A DNA stretch of 49,362 bases, taken from the NCBI GenBank assembly GCA_949282965.1, contig CASDQW010000077.1, forward strand, positions 1-49,362, written 5' to 3'. Positions 33,290 to 42,183 of the stretch are shown here, in pieces. Each line of letters opens with the position of its first letter. Within the stretch, counting starts at the first letter, position 1. The translations under genes were made by a program, and so were the position numbers. Under the pieces are notes generated by a model. That model made no database searches and was not told the origin of the DNA. It saw only the letters and a program-made list of their open reading frames with translations. This stretch comes from an uncultured Lentisphaeria bacterium (GTDB lineage Bacteria; Verrucomicrobiota; Lentisphaeria; Victivallales; Victivallaceae).

Positions 33290-36200
33290 ATCGCACGATC
33301 CACACCGTGCGGCCGGAACTGAAGTAGACAGCCGCCGCGCCGCCCGCACTCAAAATCGGCGCGATTTCGGCGGGGGCGATGGGCGCCGAGGCTGCCTCGA
33401 CAAAGCCTTTTTCGGGACTCCCTCTGAGAATGCGGCCGTCGGCAGTCAGCGCGGCCAGAAACCCATCGGCGGCGTTGAATTGCAGAATGCCGGTGTGAAG
33501 ATTCCGGCGCTCAGCCTGAAATTTTGCATCTACAAGGGTGTGAATGCCGGATGTGGAAATGCTGTGGAGTTTCCCCCGATGTGCGAGCAGATTGACCGCG
33601 CTGCCGCCGATATTGATGGATTCTTCCGTCACCTTTTCCTTCTTTCCGTCCGGGGGGGGCAGGCGGAAGCGGTACAGCGTGCCGTCGCCCCGGGCGCTGT
33701 AGAATTCGTCACGACCATCGCCATCCAGATCCGCTGCGACCTGATGAAGTCCGTACGGAGGCAGTGAACGGTTGTAAATCCGTTTCCCGTCCGGCAAAAA
33801 GAGGGAGGTGGAATAGTATTCCGAAGCGCCGAGAAGTTCATCCCGGCCGTCGCCATTCAGATCCCCCGCGGCTCCCTGGCGCGCCGGATGGAGGATCGGC
33901 AGCCGGAGAAGGCGTTTTCCGGTGGCGCCGTCAAAGACCAGATACATCCAGGCGGTGGTTCCGGCCACGATCGCCGGGGCGGCTCCCGATTGCAGGCGGG
34001 CCGGGAAGAGGGTGCGGGGAATGCCCCGGTGCCGCTGATAATAGACGGTGGGAACGCTCCAGCGTTCCTTGCCGTCGGCGGCGAGCAGAATGATTTTTCC
34101 GGTCTGATCCTGCGGGCCGGGCGCAAGTCCGACAGCCCACTGGACGGCGCCTTCGGCGTCCGGGATCATGGCGACAGCGGTGATTGGCATCGCGTATTTC
34201 TGGCGAAGGAGAACCCGTCCGGTTTCATCCCGGACCTCGAAGGTGCCGTCGGCGCAACCGATCGCGGCCAGTTTGTCGTGTGCGGCAAGCGCGGTGACGG
34301 CGGCGGGGAATGTCCAGGATTCCGCCGGAGCGGGCAGAGAAACCTGTTCCCGGGCGACCGGAAGCGCGGGCAGTCCGTTGATGAGTGCGGCGAATTCCTG
34401 CGGCGTTCGTTCGGGGAGGGGAGGCGTGCGCAAATTGACCGCCAGAAGACCATCGGGTGTCAGGCGGAAAAAGTCCGCTTCCACCGTCAGATCCCCGATG
34501 ATCTGGCGGCCGACACCGAGCAGGGCCGCCTGTTCCCCTTCGCCGCTGCGCCAGAGTCCGGGGCGCAGCCGTTCGAAACGGCGGGGGGAATCCAACTGGA
34601 AATCGTTGGCGAAAAAGATGCCTTCCCCCTTTTTCAAGGTCGCTTCCCGGCGTTCCGTGACCTGCGCGGTATGCAGGCCGCCGGTGGCGCGGTAGGCGTC
34701 GAAATAGCCCTCTTCCCGGGCATTGCTGCCGTGCTCAAAGGAGGAACGGACGTGCGGCACGCATTCCGCCGCACGCAGATGAAAGGTCCGCCCGCTCCGG
34801 GTGAAGTCGACTCCGTCCGGGGTTTTCCGTTCCGGTTGGGCCTGAACCCGCCAATAGCACTCCGCAATAAAGCCGCCGTCCGCTTCGGCCCGCACTTCGT
34901 CGATGATCTGAAGACCGTTCTTTTCATTGACGGCGATGTGACGGATCCAGGTGCTGTGGTTGTAGTCTTCGAGCAGCAGGGAGATCAGCGCGCTTTGGCC
35001 GTCGGCGGAAGCGGCGGAGCCCAGCAGCTGGGAGACGTTGCCGGGGGTGGCGGCGGCCCGGCTCCAGTGAATGGGCCAGTCGGTGGAACGGTTCTGGAAC
35101 GTGACGTCGAGGCTGTTGTGGTCGATGGGATATTTTTTGACGTAATCGCGTTCGGCCAGCCATTCGAGACCGCCGGCGATATAGGAGCAGATGCCGTTGG
35201 CGTCGAAATGACCGTGCGGCCCGCCGTTGATGCCGGTCAGATACACATAAACGGACCGGCCCGGATCCCAGGAGCTGCGGAAGACTGCCTTGTCCATCGT
35301 GGACAGGCGGAAGACGTCCGGCATCCGCAACGCCGTGAGCTTGGCGGGTGTCACCGGGAAAACCTGCCAGCCTTTTTCCACCGGGGGCGCTCCCGCCGGA
35401 GTCCGGTCGCCCGGCTGTTGCTGGGGGGCTGATGAGCGGATGGCGGCGGAAGCGGCCGCCTGGGGATTCTGGGAAAATTGCTGAAACAGCTGGAAGTAGA
35501 ACTCACTTTCCGGATCTGCCAGTTCCCGGCGGCAGCTGTTCAAAAAGGCCCCCATGCCCCCCATCAATTTGCTGACCGGATAGGCGTCGCCGAATCCCGG
35601 TGTGCCGCCGAGGGGATTGATCATGGCCTTGGCATACCGCAGATAGTCGCGGAAGGCGGGATTGTTTCGAATGGAGTCCGCCGTGTCTTTGCCGCTGCCG
35701 AGGAGATAATCCAGCATGCCGTTGAGAACGTGGAACTGATAGGCGATCGAATCTTCCGGCGAGGCGATATGTTGCATCATGTCCTGGAAATGATATTCCG
35801 CAACTTCCCGCCACATGTTCGCCGGCTCGTAATCGTAGCGGCGCGCCAGAAAATCACCGCAGAAATACATGGCGCGGATGGCGAAAAGCGGGTGATTGGT
35901 CAAATAAGTGTGCTTCCCCTCCCGGAAGAGCCGCCGGGGCAGTTTCATATCGTTGTCGTTGAAGATTTCGTTTCCGACCATGGCGATCAGTTCCGCGGCG
36001 TTCCGCCGGTCCTGTTCGGTGAATGCCGGTGATCCTTCCACAACCTCCACCGCCGCCGGAATGCGGTGAAAAATAAAATGGGGAGACACTCCGCGCGGAC
36101 CGAGCATGCGCGTGTAGTTCTCCCTCATTCTCCGGACTTCCGCGGCGAAGAGTTCGGCATAGGCGTCGTTTCCGGTGCCGCGATAATCCTCCATGATATT

Positions 36201-36833
36201 GAGAAGTCTTGCGGTAACGGTATTGTTGGCGGTTTCGGCATTGGCGCCGGCGGCATAGAGTTCGTCCAGTTCTTCACGGTGTTCTTCCGGCGTCCGGGAG
36301 GGGGTAAAGCCTTCACAGTCGATCCGGTGCGGAAGTGTCGCCGGTTTTTCCGGGTACAGCCGGAAGAATCGCGCGATGCCTTCCCGCACCTGTTCCGGGG
36401 TGGCACCGCCCAGATAAACGAGAGCGCATCCCCGGTCCGGGAGATCCGGGATGACGCGGATTTCACCATGAGGAGCCGCTTCGCCGGACAGCATGCCGAG
36501 CGCCCGCATCCGGGTAAGCCAGGGATGGTCAACCGGCGTCCCCGCCAGAAACAGGGTGTGTCCCGACCCGGCGGCCTCCGCCGCGGTCAGCGGCGGCGGC
36601 TCCAGCTGCCAGTGTTTTTTGAGCTCCCGGCGGAGCAGCCCGGTCAGTTCCGCGGATTCGGGACGGCCGTCGGACAGAATGGCGCAATGACTCAGGTCGG
36701 CATGGTGGCGGGGTGGACGGAGAAGGGATTTTTCCGGCAGCGGAGCGGGACGGTCTGCCGCTTCCCGTCCGTCGGCCGTTACCCCCGTGACGGTCAAAAA
36801 AATGAAGAAAACCAAAAGCAAAAAACGGTGCAT
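33288..36833 (-). CDS. Secreted heparinase II/III-family protein with C-terminal FG-GAP propeller
   Basis: An 1181-residue exported protein with a signal peptide (MHRFLLLVFFIFLTVTGVTA). An alpha/beta segment, about 45-180, comes first. The alpha/alpha toroid and heparinase domain, about 190-790, have HGHFDANGICSYIAGG near residue 541 and VKKYPIDHNSLDVTF. The C-terminal propeller, about 830-1181, has FG-GAP calcium loops GDLNGDGRDELLG (near 994) and ADLDGDGRDEFY (near 1039). It resembles the protein at 17214-21491 along most of its length but lacks the LamG domain. It probably cleaves a uronate-containing polysaccharide at the surface. The ATG at 36833 has AGGAG upstream and its own promoter. 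Confidence 0.85.
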   Translation of the reverse strand: MHRFLLLVFFIFLTVTGVTADGREAADRPAPLPEKSLLRPPRHHADLSHCAILSDGRPESAELTGLLRRELKKHWQLEPPPLTAAEAAGSGHTLFLAGTPVDHPWLTRMRALGMLSGEAAPHGEIRVIPDLPDRGCALVYLGGATPEQVREGIARFFRLYPEKPATLPHRIDCEGFTPSRTPEEHREELDELYAAGANAETANNTVTARLLNIMEDYRGTGNDAYAELFAAEVRRMRENYTRMLGPRGVSPHFIFHRIPAAVEVVEGSPAFTEQDRRNAAELIAMVGNEIFNDNDMKLPRRLFREGKHTYLTNHPLFAIRAMYFCGDFLARRYDYEPANMWREVAEYHFQDMMQHIASPEDSIAYQFHVLNGMLDYLLGSGKDTADSIRNNPAFRDYLRYAKAMINPLGGTPGFGDAYPVSKLMGGMGAFLNSCRRELADPESEFYFQLFQQFSQNPQAAASAAIRSSAPQQQPGDRTPAGAPPVEKGWQVFPVTPAKLTALRMPDVFRLSTMDKAVFRSSWDPGRSVYVYLTGINGGPHGHFDANGICSYIAGGLEWLAERDYVKKYPIDHNSLDVTFQNRSTDWPIHWSRAAATPGNVSQLLGSAASADGQSALISLLLEDYNHSTWIRHIAVNEKNGLQIIDEVRAEADGGFIAECYWRVQAQPERKTPDGVDFTRSGRTFHLRAAECVPHVRSSFEHGSNAREEGYFDAYRATGGLHTAQVTERREATLKKGEGIFFANDFQLDSPRRFERLRPGLWRSGEGEQAALLGVGRQIIGDLTVEADFFRLTPDGLLAVNLRTPPLPERTPQEFAALINGLPALPVAREQVSLPAPAESWTFPAAVTALAAHDKLAAIGCADGTFEVRDETGRVLLRQKYAMPITAVAMIPDAEGAVQWAVGLAPGPQDQTGKIILLAADGKERWSVPTVYYQRHRGIPRTLFPARLQSGAAPAIVAGTTAWMYLVFDGATGKRLLRLPILHPARQGAAGDLNGDGRDELLGASEYYSTSLFLPDGKRIYNRSLPPYGLHQVAADLDGDGRDEFYSARGDGTLYRFRLPPPDGKKEKVTEESINIGGSAVNLLAHRGKLHSISTSGIHTLVDAKFQAERRNLHTGILQFNAADGFLAALTADGRILRGSPEKGFVEAASAPIAPAEIAPILSAGGAAAVYFSSGRTVWIVR

Positions 36834-36902
36834 GGCGACTCCTGCAATGAACGATGGCATTTCAGACGGTTCGGCTCCAAACGGCCGGAAACGGCAGAAA
36901 CT

Positions 36903-36931
36903 ACTATAGCCGGTCGCCGCGACGTTTGCAA
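36903..36931 (-). promoter_or_regulatory. Promoter of the second heparinase gene
   Basis: On the minus strand: -35 TTGCAA (36931-36926), a 17-base spacer, and -10 TATAGT (36908-36903). The start codon at 36833 lies about 70 bases downstream, leaving a long 5' leader. Confidence 0.65.
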
Positions 36932-36959
36932 GTCCTTCCGCTGTTTGCAGGAGCTCCGG

Positions 36960-37012
36960 CCGGCGGGAAACACGGATGCCGGACGGCGCTGCCGCCGTCC
37001 GTGTTCCGCCGG
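36960..37012. terminator. Compound GC-rich hairpin after the GH127 gene
   Basis: An inner hairpin GGACGGCG (36981-36988) / CGCCGTCC (36993-37000) with a four-base loop lies inside an outer pairing of CCGGCGGGAAACACGGA (36960-36976) with TCCGTGTTCCGCCGG (36998-37012). The two stems compete for three bases. It follows the GH127 stop codon on the minus strand by about 28 bases. There is no U-run, so termination is inferred from position and stability. Confidence 0.5.
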
Positions 37013-37039
37013 ATTGTACAAGGGATGGGCCGGGAGCGG

Positions 37040-38923
37040 TTAAGCGTCGCAGCGCATCCAGACCAGCATTTCCGCCGGACCGCGGTTCTGCCAGAGTGCG
37101 TAGGGTACGGCAGTGATCCGGACCGGTTCGACGGAGACGCTTCCGGGTTCATAGAGCCGTCCGGAGGTCGTGGTGGTTTCCCGCCGGGCCCGGGCGGAAA
37201 CGGCGACGGTGCCGGAGGGCAGACCGGCCGGCGCGGGTGCAAGGCAAAAATCCGGGTCCTTGTCCAGAACCAGCTGCGACAGGCGGGGGCCGTTGTCGAT
37301 GCTTTCCAGCGCATACACCAGCGGACCGCGCGTGATGGCGGCGCGCCCGGCGTTGGCGGCGACGGCGGGATGACTGCGCAGCAGCCGGACCGGCATGGCG
37401 TAATGCAGCGACAACCGGTCTCCGGGATGCCATTCGCGTTCGATTTTGCAGAAGCCCCGTTCGATCCGTCCGGAAACAGGGGAGCCGTTGAGCTGGATGC
37501 CCACTTCCGGGCACCATTCCGGAAGGCGGATGGCGAAGGTGAAGTGACCGCCGTTCCGGAGGGTCACGGTAACATCCGGTTCGTACGGATAGCGGCCGGC
37601 GATGTCGAATTCGACCGGGGTTCCCGCAGGGGAGCAGACCACGTGCCCGGCGGCGGGAATGATCAGGGCCGCTTCGCCATTACCGGCGAGAAGGCAGAAG
37701 CGGCCGAGCTGCGGCAGAAACCGGCAGAAACTCGTCGGACAGCAGGAACAGTCGAACCACGGCTGGCGTTCCCGGCATTGGTGCCCCGAAGTGGCCGTGC
37801 TTTCATTGACTTCCAGCAGATTGCCGTAGAAGAAGCGGTCCCCGGAAAGACTCAGTCCGCTCAAGGTGCCGTTGTAGAGGCACTTTTCCAGCACTTCCGC
37901 ATAATGCGCGTCGCCGGTGTGGCGGAGCATCCGGTCCGCGAAAAAAGCCAGCGCGATGGCGGCGCAGCTTTCCGCATAGGCCGTGTCGTTCGGCAGATCG
38001 TAATCCATGGTGAAACATTCGCCGCGCGCCGCTGAACCGACGCCGCCGGTCAGATACATGCGGCGGTTTTCGATGTTTTCAAAGAGTCTCCGGCAGCAGT
38101 TGAGGAGCTCCGCATCATCCGCGGCGTCGGCGCAGTCGGCCATGCCGGAATAGAGATAAAGCGCCCGCACGGCGTGGCCGACCGCCTCGGTCTGCTCCCG
38201 GACCGGGCAGTGGGCCTGGCGGTTGATCAGCTGGTCAGGGGAGGCTTCGGTGGGAAACGCTTCGCCCTCCAGCAGAAAATAATTTGGTTCCCGACCGCGT
38301 TCGTCGACAAAGTAGGCCGCAAGTTTCCGGTAACGCGGTTCTTTAGCGGCATCGGCGAGTTTGCACAAAGCCAGTTCGATTTCCTCGTGTCCGGGGTAGC
38401 CGTGGCGTTGTTCCGGCCCGGGGCCGAATTCCCGGTCGATCAGGTCGGCGAAGCGGCAGGCGGCGTCGAGAAAATTCCGGCGTCCGGTCGCCTGAAAATG
38501 CGCCACCGCGGCCTCCATCAGATGGCCGGCGCAGTAAAGTTCGTGCCAGTTGAAGAGATTTTTCCAGCGGTCCTGCGGATTGATCAGCGTGAAGGGCGGA
38601 TTGAGATAGCCGTCCGGTTCCTGGGCGGAAATGACCAGGTCCACGAGTCCCTCCAGCTGCCGTTCGAGTTCCGGCGACCGGGTCAGTTCGTAATCCATGG
38701 CCATGCCTTCGAGCACCTTGGCCACGTCGGAGGTCCAGTAGACGTGCGGACGGTTCGGCATGCCGGGACGCCATTGCAGCCGGAACATGTCCAGCCGTCC
38801 GGTTTCGCGGCAGCGTTCGACGGCGCCGGGCAGAGTGCGGTCGATGCCGGTGCGGATGCGGGGGGCGAACACCTCGTCCTGCAGTCGGACGGCGGGGAGG
38901 GGCAGCGATTGATAGAAACTCAT
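37040..38923 (-). CDS. Glycoside hydrolase family 127 (beta-L-arabinofuranosidase-type)
   Basis: The 627-residue protein is a GH127 enzyme. The alpha/alpha barrel runs over about residues 40-420. The zinc-thiolate active site of the family shows as DCSCCPTSFC (near residue 393) and the Glu of AYAESCAAIALAFF (near 319). Beta-sandwich domains follow. No signal peptide is present, so it acts on imported oligosaccharides. The founding activity is release of L-arabinofuranose from beta-linked hydroxyproline-type arabinosides, but the family is broader. The ATG at 38923 is preferred to one 25 codons upstream that would lie beyond the promoter. It is divergent from an AraC-family regulator. Confidence 0.88.
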   Translation of the reverse strand: MSFYQSLPLPAVRLQDEVFAPRIRTGIDRTLPGAVERCRETGRLDMFRLQWRPGMPNRPHVYWTSDVAKVLEGMAMDYELTRSPELERQLEGLVDLVISAQEPDGYLNPPFTLINPQDRWKNLFNWHELYCAGHLMEAAVAHFQATGRRNFLDAACRFADLIDREFGPGPEQRHGYPGHEEIELALCKLADAAKEPRYRKLAAYFVDERGREPNYFLLEGEAFPTEASPDQLINRQAHCPVREQTEAVGHAVRALYLYSGMADCADAADDAELLNCCRRLFENIENRRMYLTGGVGSAARGECFTMDYDLPNDTAYAESCAAIALAFFADRMLRHTGDAHYAEVLEKCLYNGTLSGLSLSGDRFFYGNLLEVNESTATSGHQCRERQPWFDCSCCPTSFCRFLPQLGRFCLLAGNGEAALIIPAAGHVVCSPAGTPVEFDIAGRYPYEPDVTVTLRNGGHFTFAIRLPEWCPEVGIQLNGSPVSGRIERGFCKIEREWHPGDRLSLHYAMPVRLLRSHPAVAANAGRAAITRGPLVYALESIDNGPRLSQLVLDKDPDFCLAPAPAGLPSGTVAVSARARRETTTTSGRLYEPGSVSVEPVRITAVPYALWQNRGPAEMLVWMRCDA

Positions 38924-38953
38924 GACGAAATTCCTTATTTTGGGCGATGATTT

Positions 38954-38982
38954 ACTATAAAGCGGTGGCATTTTTCCGTCAA
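38954..38982 (-). promoter_or_regulatory. Promoter of the GH127 gene
   Basis: On the minus strand: -35 TTGACG (38982-38977), a 17-base spacer, and -10 TATAGT (38959-38954), about 31 bases before the start codon. It lies in the 118-base divergent region shared with the araC-like gene. Confidence 0.7.
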
Positions 38983-39041
38983 CGGGATTATCTTGCACAA
39001 AAGAGAGACGAATCCGACCTGTCGTATGGAGTCAAGACGCG

Positions 39042-39830
39042 ATGTTTGCAACGCTGCGGCCGTTGAACGGCGGCCATTTCATCTCCCGCGGGGAAGGGAT
39101 GCATCCCTGCCGGGTGATTGATTCGGACGAGCTGATTTTCGTGGTGTCCGGTACGCTGGCGATGTTCGAGGCGGAACGGCGCTGCACGATTCCCCCGGGG
39201 GGCGCACTGCTGTTGCGCGCCGGCCGCCGTCACGGCGGCGCCGGACCGTATGCGCGGGATTTGTCCTTTTTCTGGATCCACTTTCATGCGGATCCGGAGG
39301 ACTGGCGGGCGTTATCCGCGCTGACGCCCGGGCGGGCGGTGGCGGATCCGGCCCGGACTGCGGAATATTGCCGGCTCTATTTGAATGTGCAGCAGGACGA
39401 GACGGCCCCGCCGGACAGCGCGCGGCTGCTGCTGGCGCTGATTCTCGGCGAATGCCTGCGCCCGCTGCCGGTCGGGACCCCGGAATGGCCGCCGCTTCTG
39501 ACGGCGGCGGAACATTTGATCGCCAAGCGGTATTCGGAACCGGATTTTTCCGTTGCGGCGCTGGCGGCGGAACTGGGGTGCAATTCCGATTATCTGAGTC
39601 GTTTGTTCCGGCGGCATCGCCATATGAGCTGCTGCGAGGCCATCGGCGAGGCCCGGATCGCGGCCGCCTGCCGGCTGCTGCGGGAAACCGGACTGCGGAT
39701 CAAGGAGATCTGTTACTCCACTGGCTATCAGGATCCGGCGCATTTCCGAAGGCAGTTTTTCCGGCGGCGGTCCCTGACGCCGGGGGCGTACCGGAAGCAC
39801 GGGGCGGCGGAATATCGGAATTTTCGTTGA
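39042..39830 (+). CDS. AraC-family transcriptional regulator
   Basis: The 262-residue protein has an N-terminal cupin-type sensor (about residues 20-95, with VVSGTLAMFEAERRCTIPPGGALLLRAGRRH). The C-terminal double helix-turn-helix (about 155-250) is typical of AraC: IAKRYSEPDFSVAALAAELGCNSDYLSRLFRRH, then IKEICYSTGYQDPAHFRRQFFRRRSLTPGAYRK. It is divergent from GH127 and most likely activates it when a sugar is sensed. The following ATPase gene starts 42 bases later and may be read on the same transcript. Confidence 0.92.
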   Translation: MFATLRPLNGGHFISRGEGMHPCRVIDSDELIFVVSGTLAMFEAERRCTIPPGGALLLRAGRRHGGAGPYARDLSFFWIHFHADPEDWRALSALTPGRAVADPARTAEYCRLYLNVQQDETAPPDSARLLLALILGECLRPLPVGTPEWPPLLTAAEHLIAKRYSEPDFSVAALAAELGCNSDYLSRLFRRHRHMSCCEAIGEARIAAACRLLRETGLRIKEICYSTGYQDPAHFRRQFFRRRSLTPGAYRKHGAAEYRNFR

Positions 39831-39872
39831 AAAAAAGAGCAGAGCGGAGACAAACGCGACGGGAGATGGAGC

Positions 39873-40781
39873 ATGAAAGTTTATCTGCGATCCTTTCAGT
39901 TTCCGACGGCGGGAGCTGAGAGTGCGTTTTTCGGTCGCCAGGTCATGACCTGTTTTAACAGCTTTTATCCATACGGGGTGTTCAACGGGAGACTGCCGGA
40001 ACTGCATCTGGCGCCGATCACGATCTTCTACGGCGGCAACGGCAGCGGCAAGAGTACGATTTTGAACGTCATTGCGGAAAAGCTGGGGATTCCGCGCCAT
40101 GCGCCCTGCAATCGCTCGTCCTTTTTTGGAGAATATGTCGATGACTGTACGGCGTGGATGGCGGCGGATGATTTCGGACTGGAATACGAGGTGCCGCCGG
40201 CGAGCCGTTTTATTGCCAGCGACGATGTTTTTCAGGAGATTCTGGCGGTGCGCCGGACGAATGCGGAAATTGATCGCCGGCGGAAATTCCAATTCGGGCA
40301 GTATTTCGAAGGACGTTCCGAATCCAACTGGGGATTCGACATGTCCCGTCCGGGTGATCTGGAACGGATCCGGCGCAACACCGCCGCCAAAAGCCGGACC
40401 GCGTCCCGCTTTCTCAAGGAACGGGTCGGCTTCAACAAAACGGAACGTTCCAATGGCGAAAGTGCGATCGAATATTTCCGGAATACGATCGGCGAAGAGA
40501 GTCTCTATCTGCTGGACGAACCCGAGAACAGCCTGTCACCCGCCATGCAGCTGCAACTGGTCGAATTTCTGGAAAATTCCGTCCGCGGCGTGGACGATCA
40601 GTTCCTGATCGCCACGCATTCGCCGCTGTTGCTTTCGCTCCGGGGGGCGACGATTTACAATCTGGACGCGGACCCGGTGGCACCGGCCAAGTGGCATGAG
40701 CTGGAAAATCCCCGTATTTATTACGAGTTTTTCCGGAAATACGCCGCGCTCTTCGAGGGGGACGATTCCGCCCGGTCCTGA
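39873..40781 (+). CDS. AAA-family ATPase (ABC/SMC-like head), function unknown
   Basis: A 302-residue single-domain ATPase. The Walker A is FYGGNGSGKST (about residues 52-62). An ABC-signature-like SNGESA is near 193, the Walker B SLYLLDEPENSLSP near 210, and the switch His in IATHSPLLLS near 247. The layout resembles AAA_21/RecF-type or OLD-like ATPases without coiled-coil arms or a nuclease domain. No membrane segment or partner nuclease is visible, so neither transport nor defence can be claimed. It lies 42 bases after the AraC regulator and converges with purD. Confidence 0.82.
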   Translation: MKVYLRSFQFPTAGAESAFFGRQVMTCFNSFYPYGVFNGRLPELHLAPITIFYGGNGSGKSTILNVIAEKLGIPRHAPCNRSSFFGEYVDDCTAWMAADDFGLEYEVPPASRFIASDDVFQEILAVRRTNAEIDRRRKFQFGQYFEGRSESNWGFDMSRPGDLERIRRNTAAKSRTASRFLKERVGFNKTERSNGESAIEYFRNTIGEESLYLLDEPENSLSPAMQLQLVEFLENSVRGVDDQFLIATHSPLLLSLRGATIYNLDADPVAPAKWHELENPRIYYEFFRKYAALFEGDDSARS

Positions 40782-40820
40782 TTCCGGCCGCCAGTTTCAG
40801 TTGATCCGGCGCCGATCAGG

Positions 40821-40853
40821 GCCGAACGGAGGAAAAAATCCGTCCCGTTCGGC
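40821..40853. terminator. Hairpin between convergent ATPase and purD genes
   Basis: GCCGAACGG (40821-40829) pairs perfectly with CCGTTCGGC (40845-40853). The T-rich or A-rich bases are in the loop rather than after the stem. Placed between two gene ends it could work for both strands, but it is not a standard terminator. Confidence 0.4.
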
Positions 40854-40863
40854 GCGCGCCTGT

Positions 40864-42153
40864 TCAGTTATGTTCTTCTCTTGCCAGGGCTTTTGCGCCG
40901 ATGTCGCGGCGGCAGAAGCAGTCCTGAAAGTGAATGACATCCACCGCCCGGTAGGCGTTGGCGATGGCTTCCCGGATGGTTTTGCCACGGGCGGAAACGC
41001 CGAGAACACGGCCGCCGCTGTTGACGATCACCCCGTCTTTGAACGCGGTCCCGGCGTGGAATACCACCGCGCCGGTCGCCGCCGCTTCTTCCAGACCGTG
41101 AATCGGAAAGCCCTTTTCATAGGCGCCGGGATAACCGCCGGAGGCGATCACCACCGATACCGCCGGATCATCGGACCAGACCAGTTCCGCTTCCTGGAGG
41201 CGGCCCTGAGCGGTTTTCAGCATGACATCGAGCAGGTCACCGTCGAAGCGGCGCAGCACGGGCTGAATTTCCGGATCGCCGAAACGGACGTTGAATTCCA
41301 GAACTTTCGGGCCCTGTTCCGTTACCATGATGCCAACGAAGATCACACCGCGGAAGAGGAGCTTTTCCGTCTGAATGCCCCGCAGGAACGGTTGCAGAAT
41401 TTCCTGATCGATTCGGGCCATGATTTCCGGTGTGACGACCGGGGCGGGGGAATAGGCCCCCATGCCGCCGGTATTCGGTCCGGCATCGTGGTCATAGGCG
41501 CGTTTGTGGTCCTGCGAGGAGACCAGCGGCACGATGGTTTCGCCATCAGTCAGGGCCAGGATCGAGGCTTCTTCCCCATACAGACACTCTTCGATCAGCA
41601 CCTTGCGCCCGCTTTCGCCGAAGGCGCCGCTGAAGCATTCCGAAAGAAAGGTGACCGCGCTGTCCGCATCCCCGGCCACCAGCACTCCTTTGCCGGCGGC
41701 CAGCCCGTCAGCCTTGATGACGATACCCCGGGCACCGGCACTGAAACTTTCGTGGACATATTCCGCCGCCGGTTCGAACGCGGAGAACGTGGCCGATGCC
41801 GCGGTCGGAATGCCGTATCGACACATAAACTGCTTGGCGTAATCCTTGCTGCCTTCCAGTTGCGCCGCTTCCGCATCCGGTCCGAAGATCGTCAGGCCGG
41901 CTTCCCGGAACCGATCTGCCAGCCCGGCGCACAACGGGGCTTCCGGGCCGACCACGGTCAGGCCGATTTCGTGAGTCCGGGCAAATTCCACCAGCCGGTC
42001 CAGCTCGTCTGCACGGATGTCGACACATTCGGCGTCCGCGGCGATGCCCGCGTTACCGGGGGCGCAGTAGATGCGGTCCACTTGCGGAGAATCTTTCAAT
42101 TTCCAGACCAGGGCGTGTTCCCGACCGCCGGAGCCAACTACCAGTACATTCAT
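40864..42153 (-). CDS. purD: Phosphoribosylamine-glycine ligase (GAR synthetase)
   Basis: PurD joins phosphoribosylamine and glycine with ATP in the second step of purine synthesis. The 429-residue protein is full length. It starts [19 protein letters not shown] and shows [17 protein letters not shown], the ATP-grasp segments [18 protein letters not shown] and [17 protein letters not shown], the signature [13 protein letters not shown] (PurD pattern), and [11 protein letters not shown]. It is the last gene of a run of five on the minus strand, 30 bases after the ankyrin gene. Confidence 0.96.
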   Translation of the reverse strand: MNVLVVGSGGREHALVWKLKDSPQVDRIYCAPGNAGIAADAECVDIRADELDRLVEFARTHEIGLTVVGPEAPLCAGLADRFREAGLTIFGPDAEAAQLEGSKDYAKQFMCRYGIPTAASATFSAFEPAAEYVHESFSAGARGIVIKADGLAAGKGVLVAGDADSAVTFLSECFSGAFGESGRKVLIEECLYGEEASILALTDGETIVPLVSSQDHKRAYDHDAGPNTGGMGAYSPAPVVTPEIMARIDQEILQPFLRGIQTEKLLFRGVIFVGIMVTEQGPKVLEFNVRFGDPEIQPVLRRFDGDLLDVMLKTAQGRLQEAELVWSDDPAVSVVIASGGYPGAYEKGFPIHGLEEAAATGAVVFHAGTAFKDGVIVNSGGRVLGVSARGKTIREAIANAYRAVDVIHFQDCFCRRDIGAKALAREEHN

Positions 42154-42183
42154 TTTTCGATTTTCTCCTGTATATCATGATTT

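Noticed and set aside
39873..40781. AAA ATPase as part of a phage-defence system.
   Set aside because: No partner nuclease, reverse transcriptase or toxin-like gene lies beside it; the neighbours are an AraC regulator and purD.
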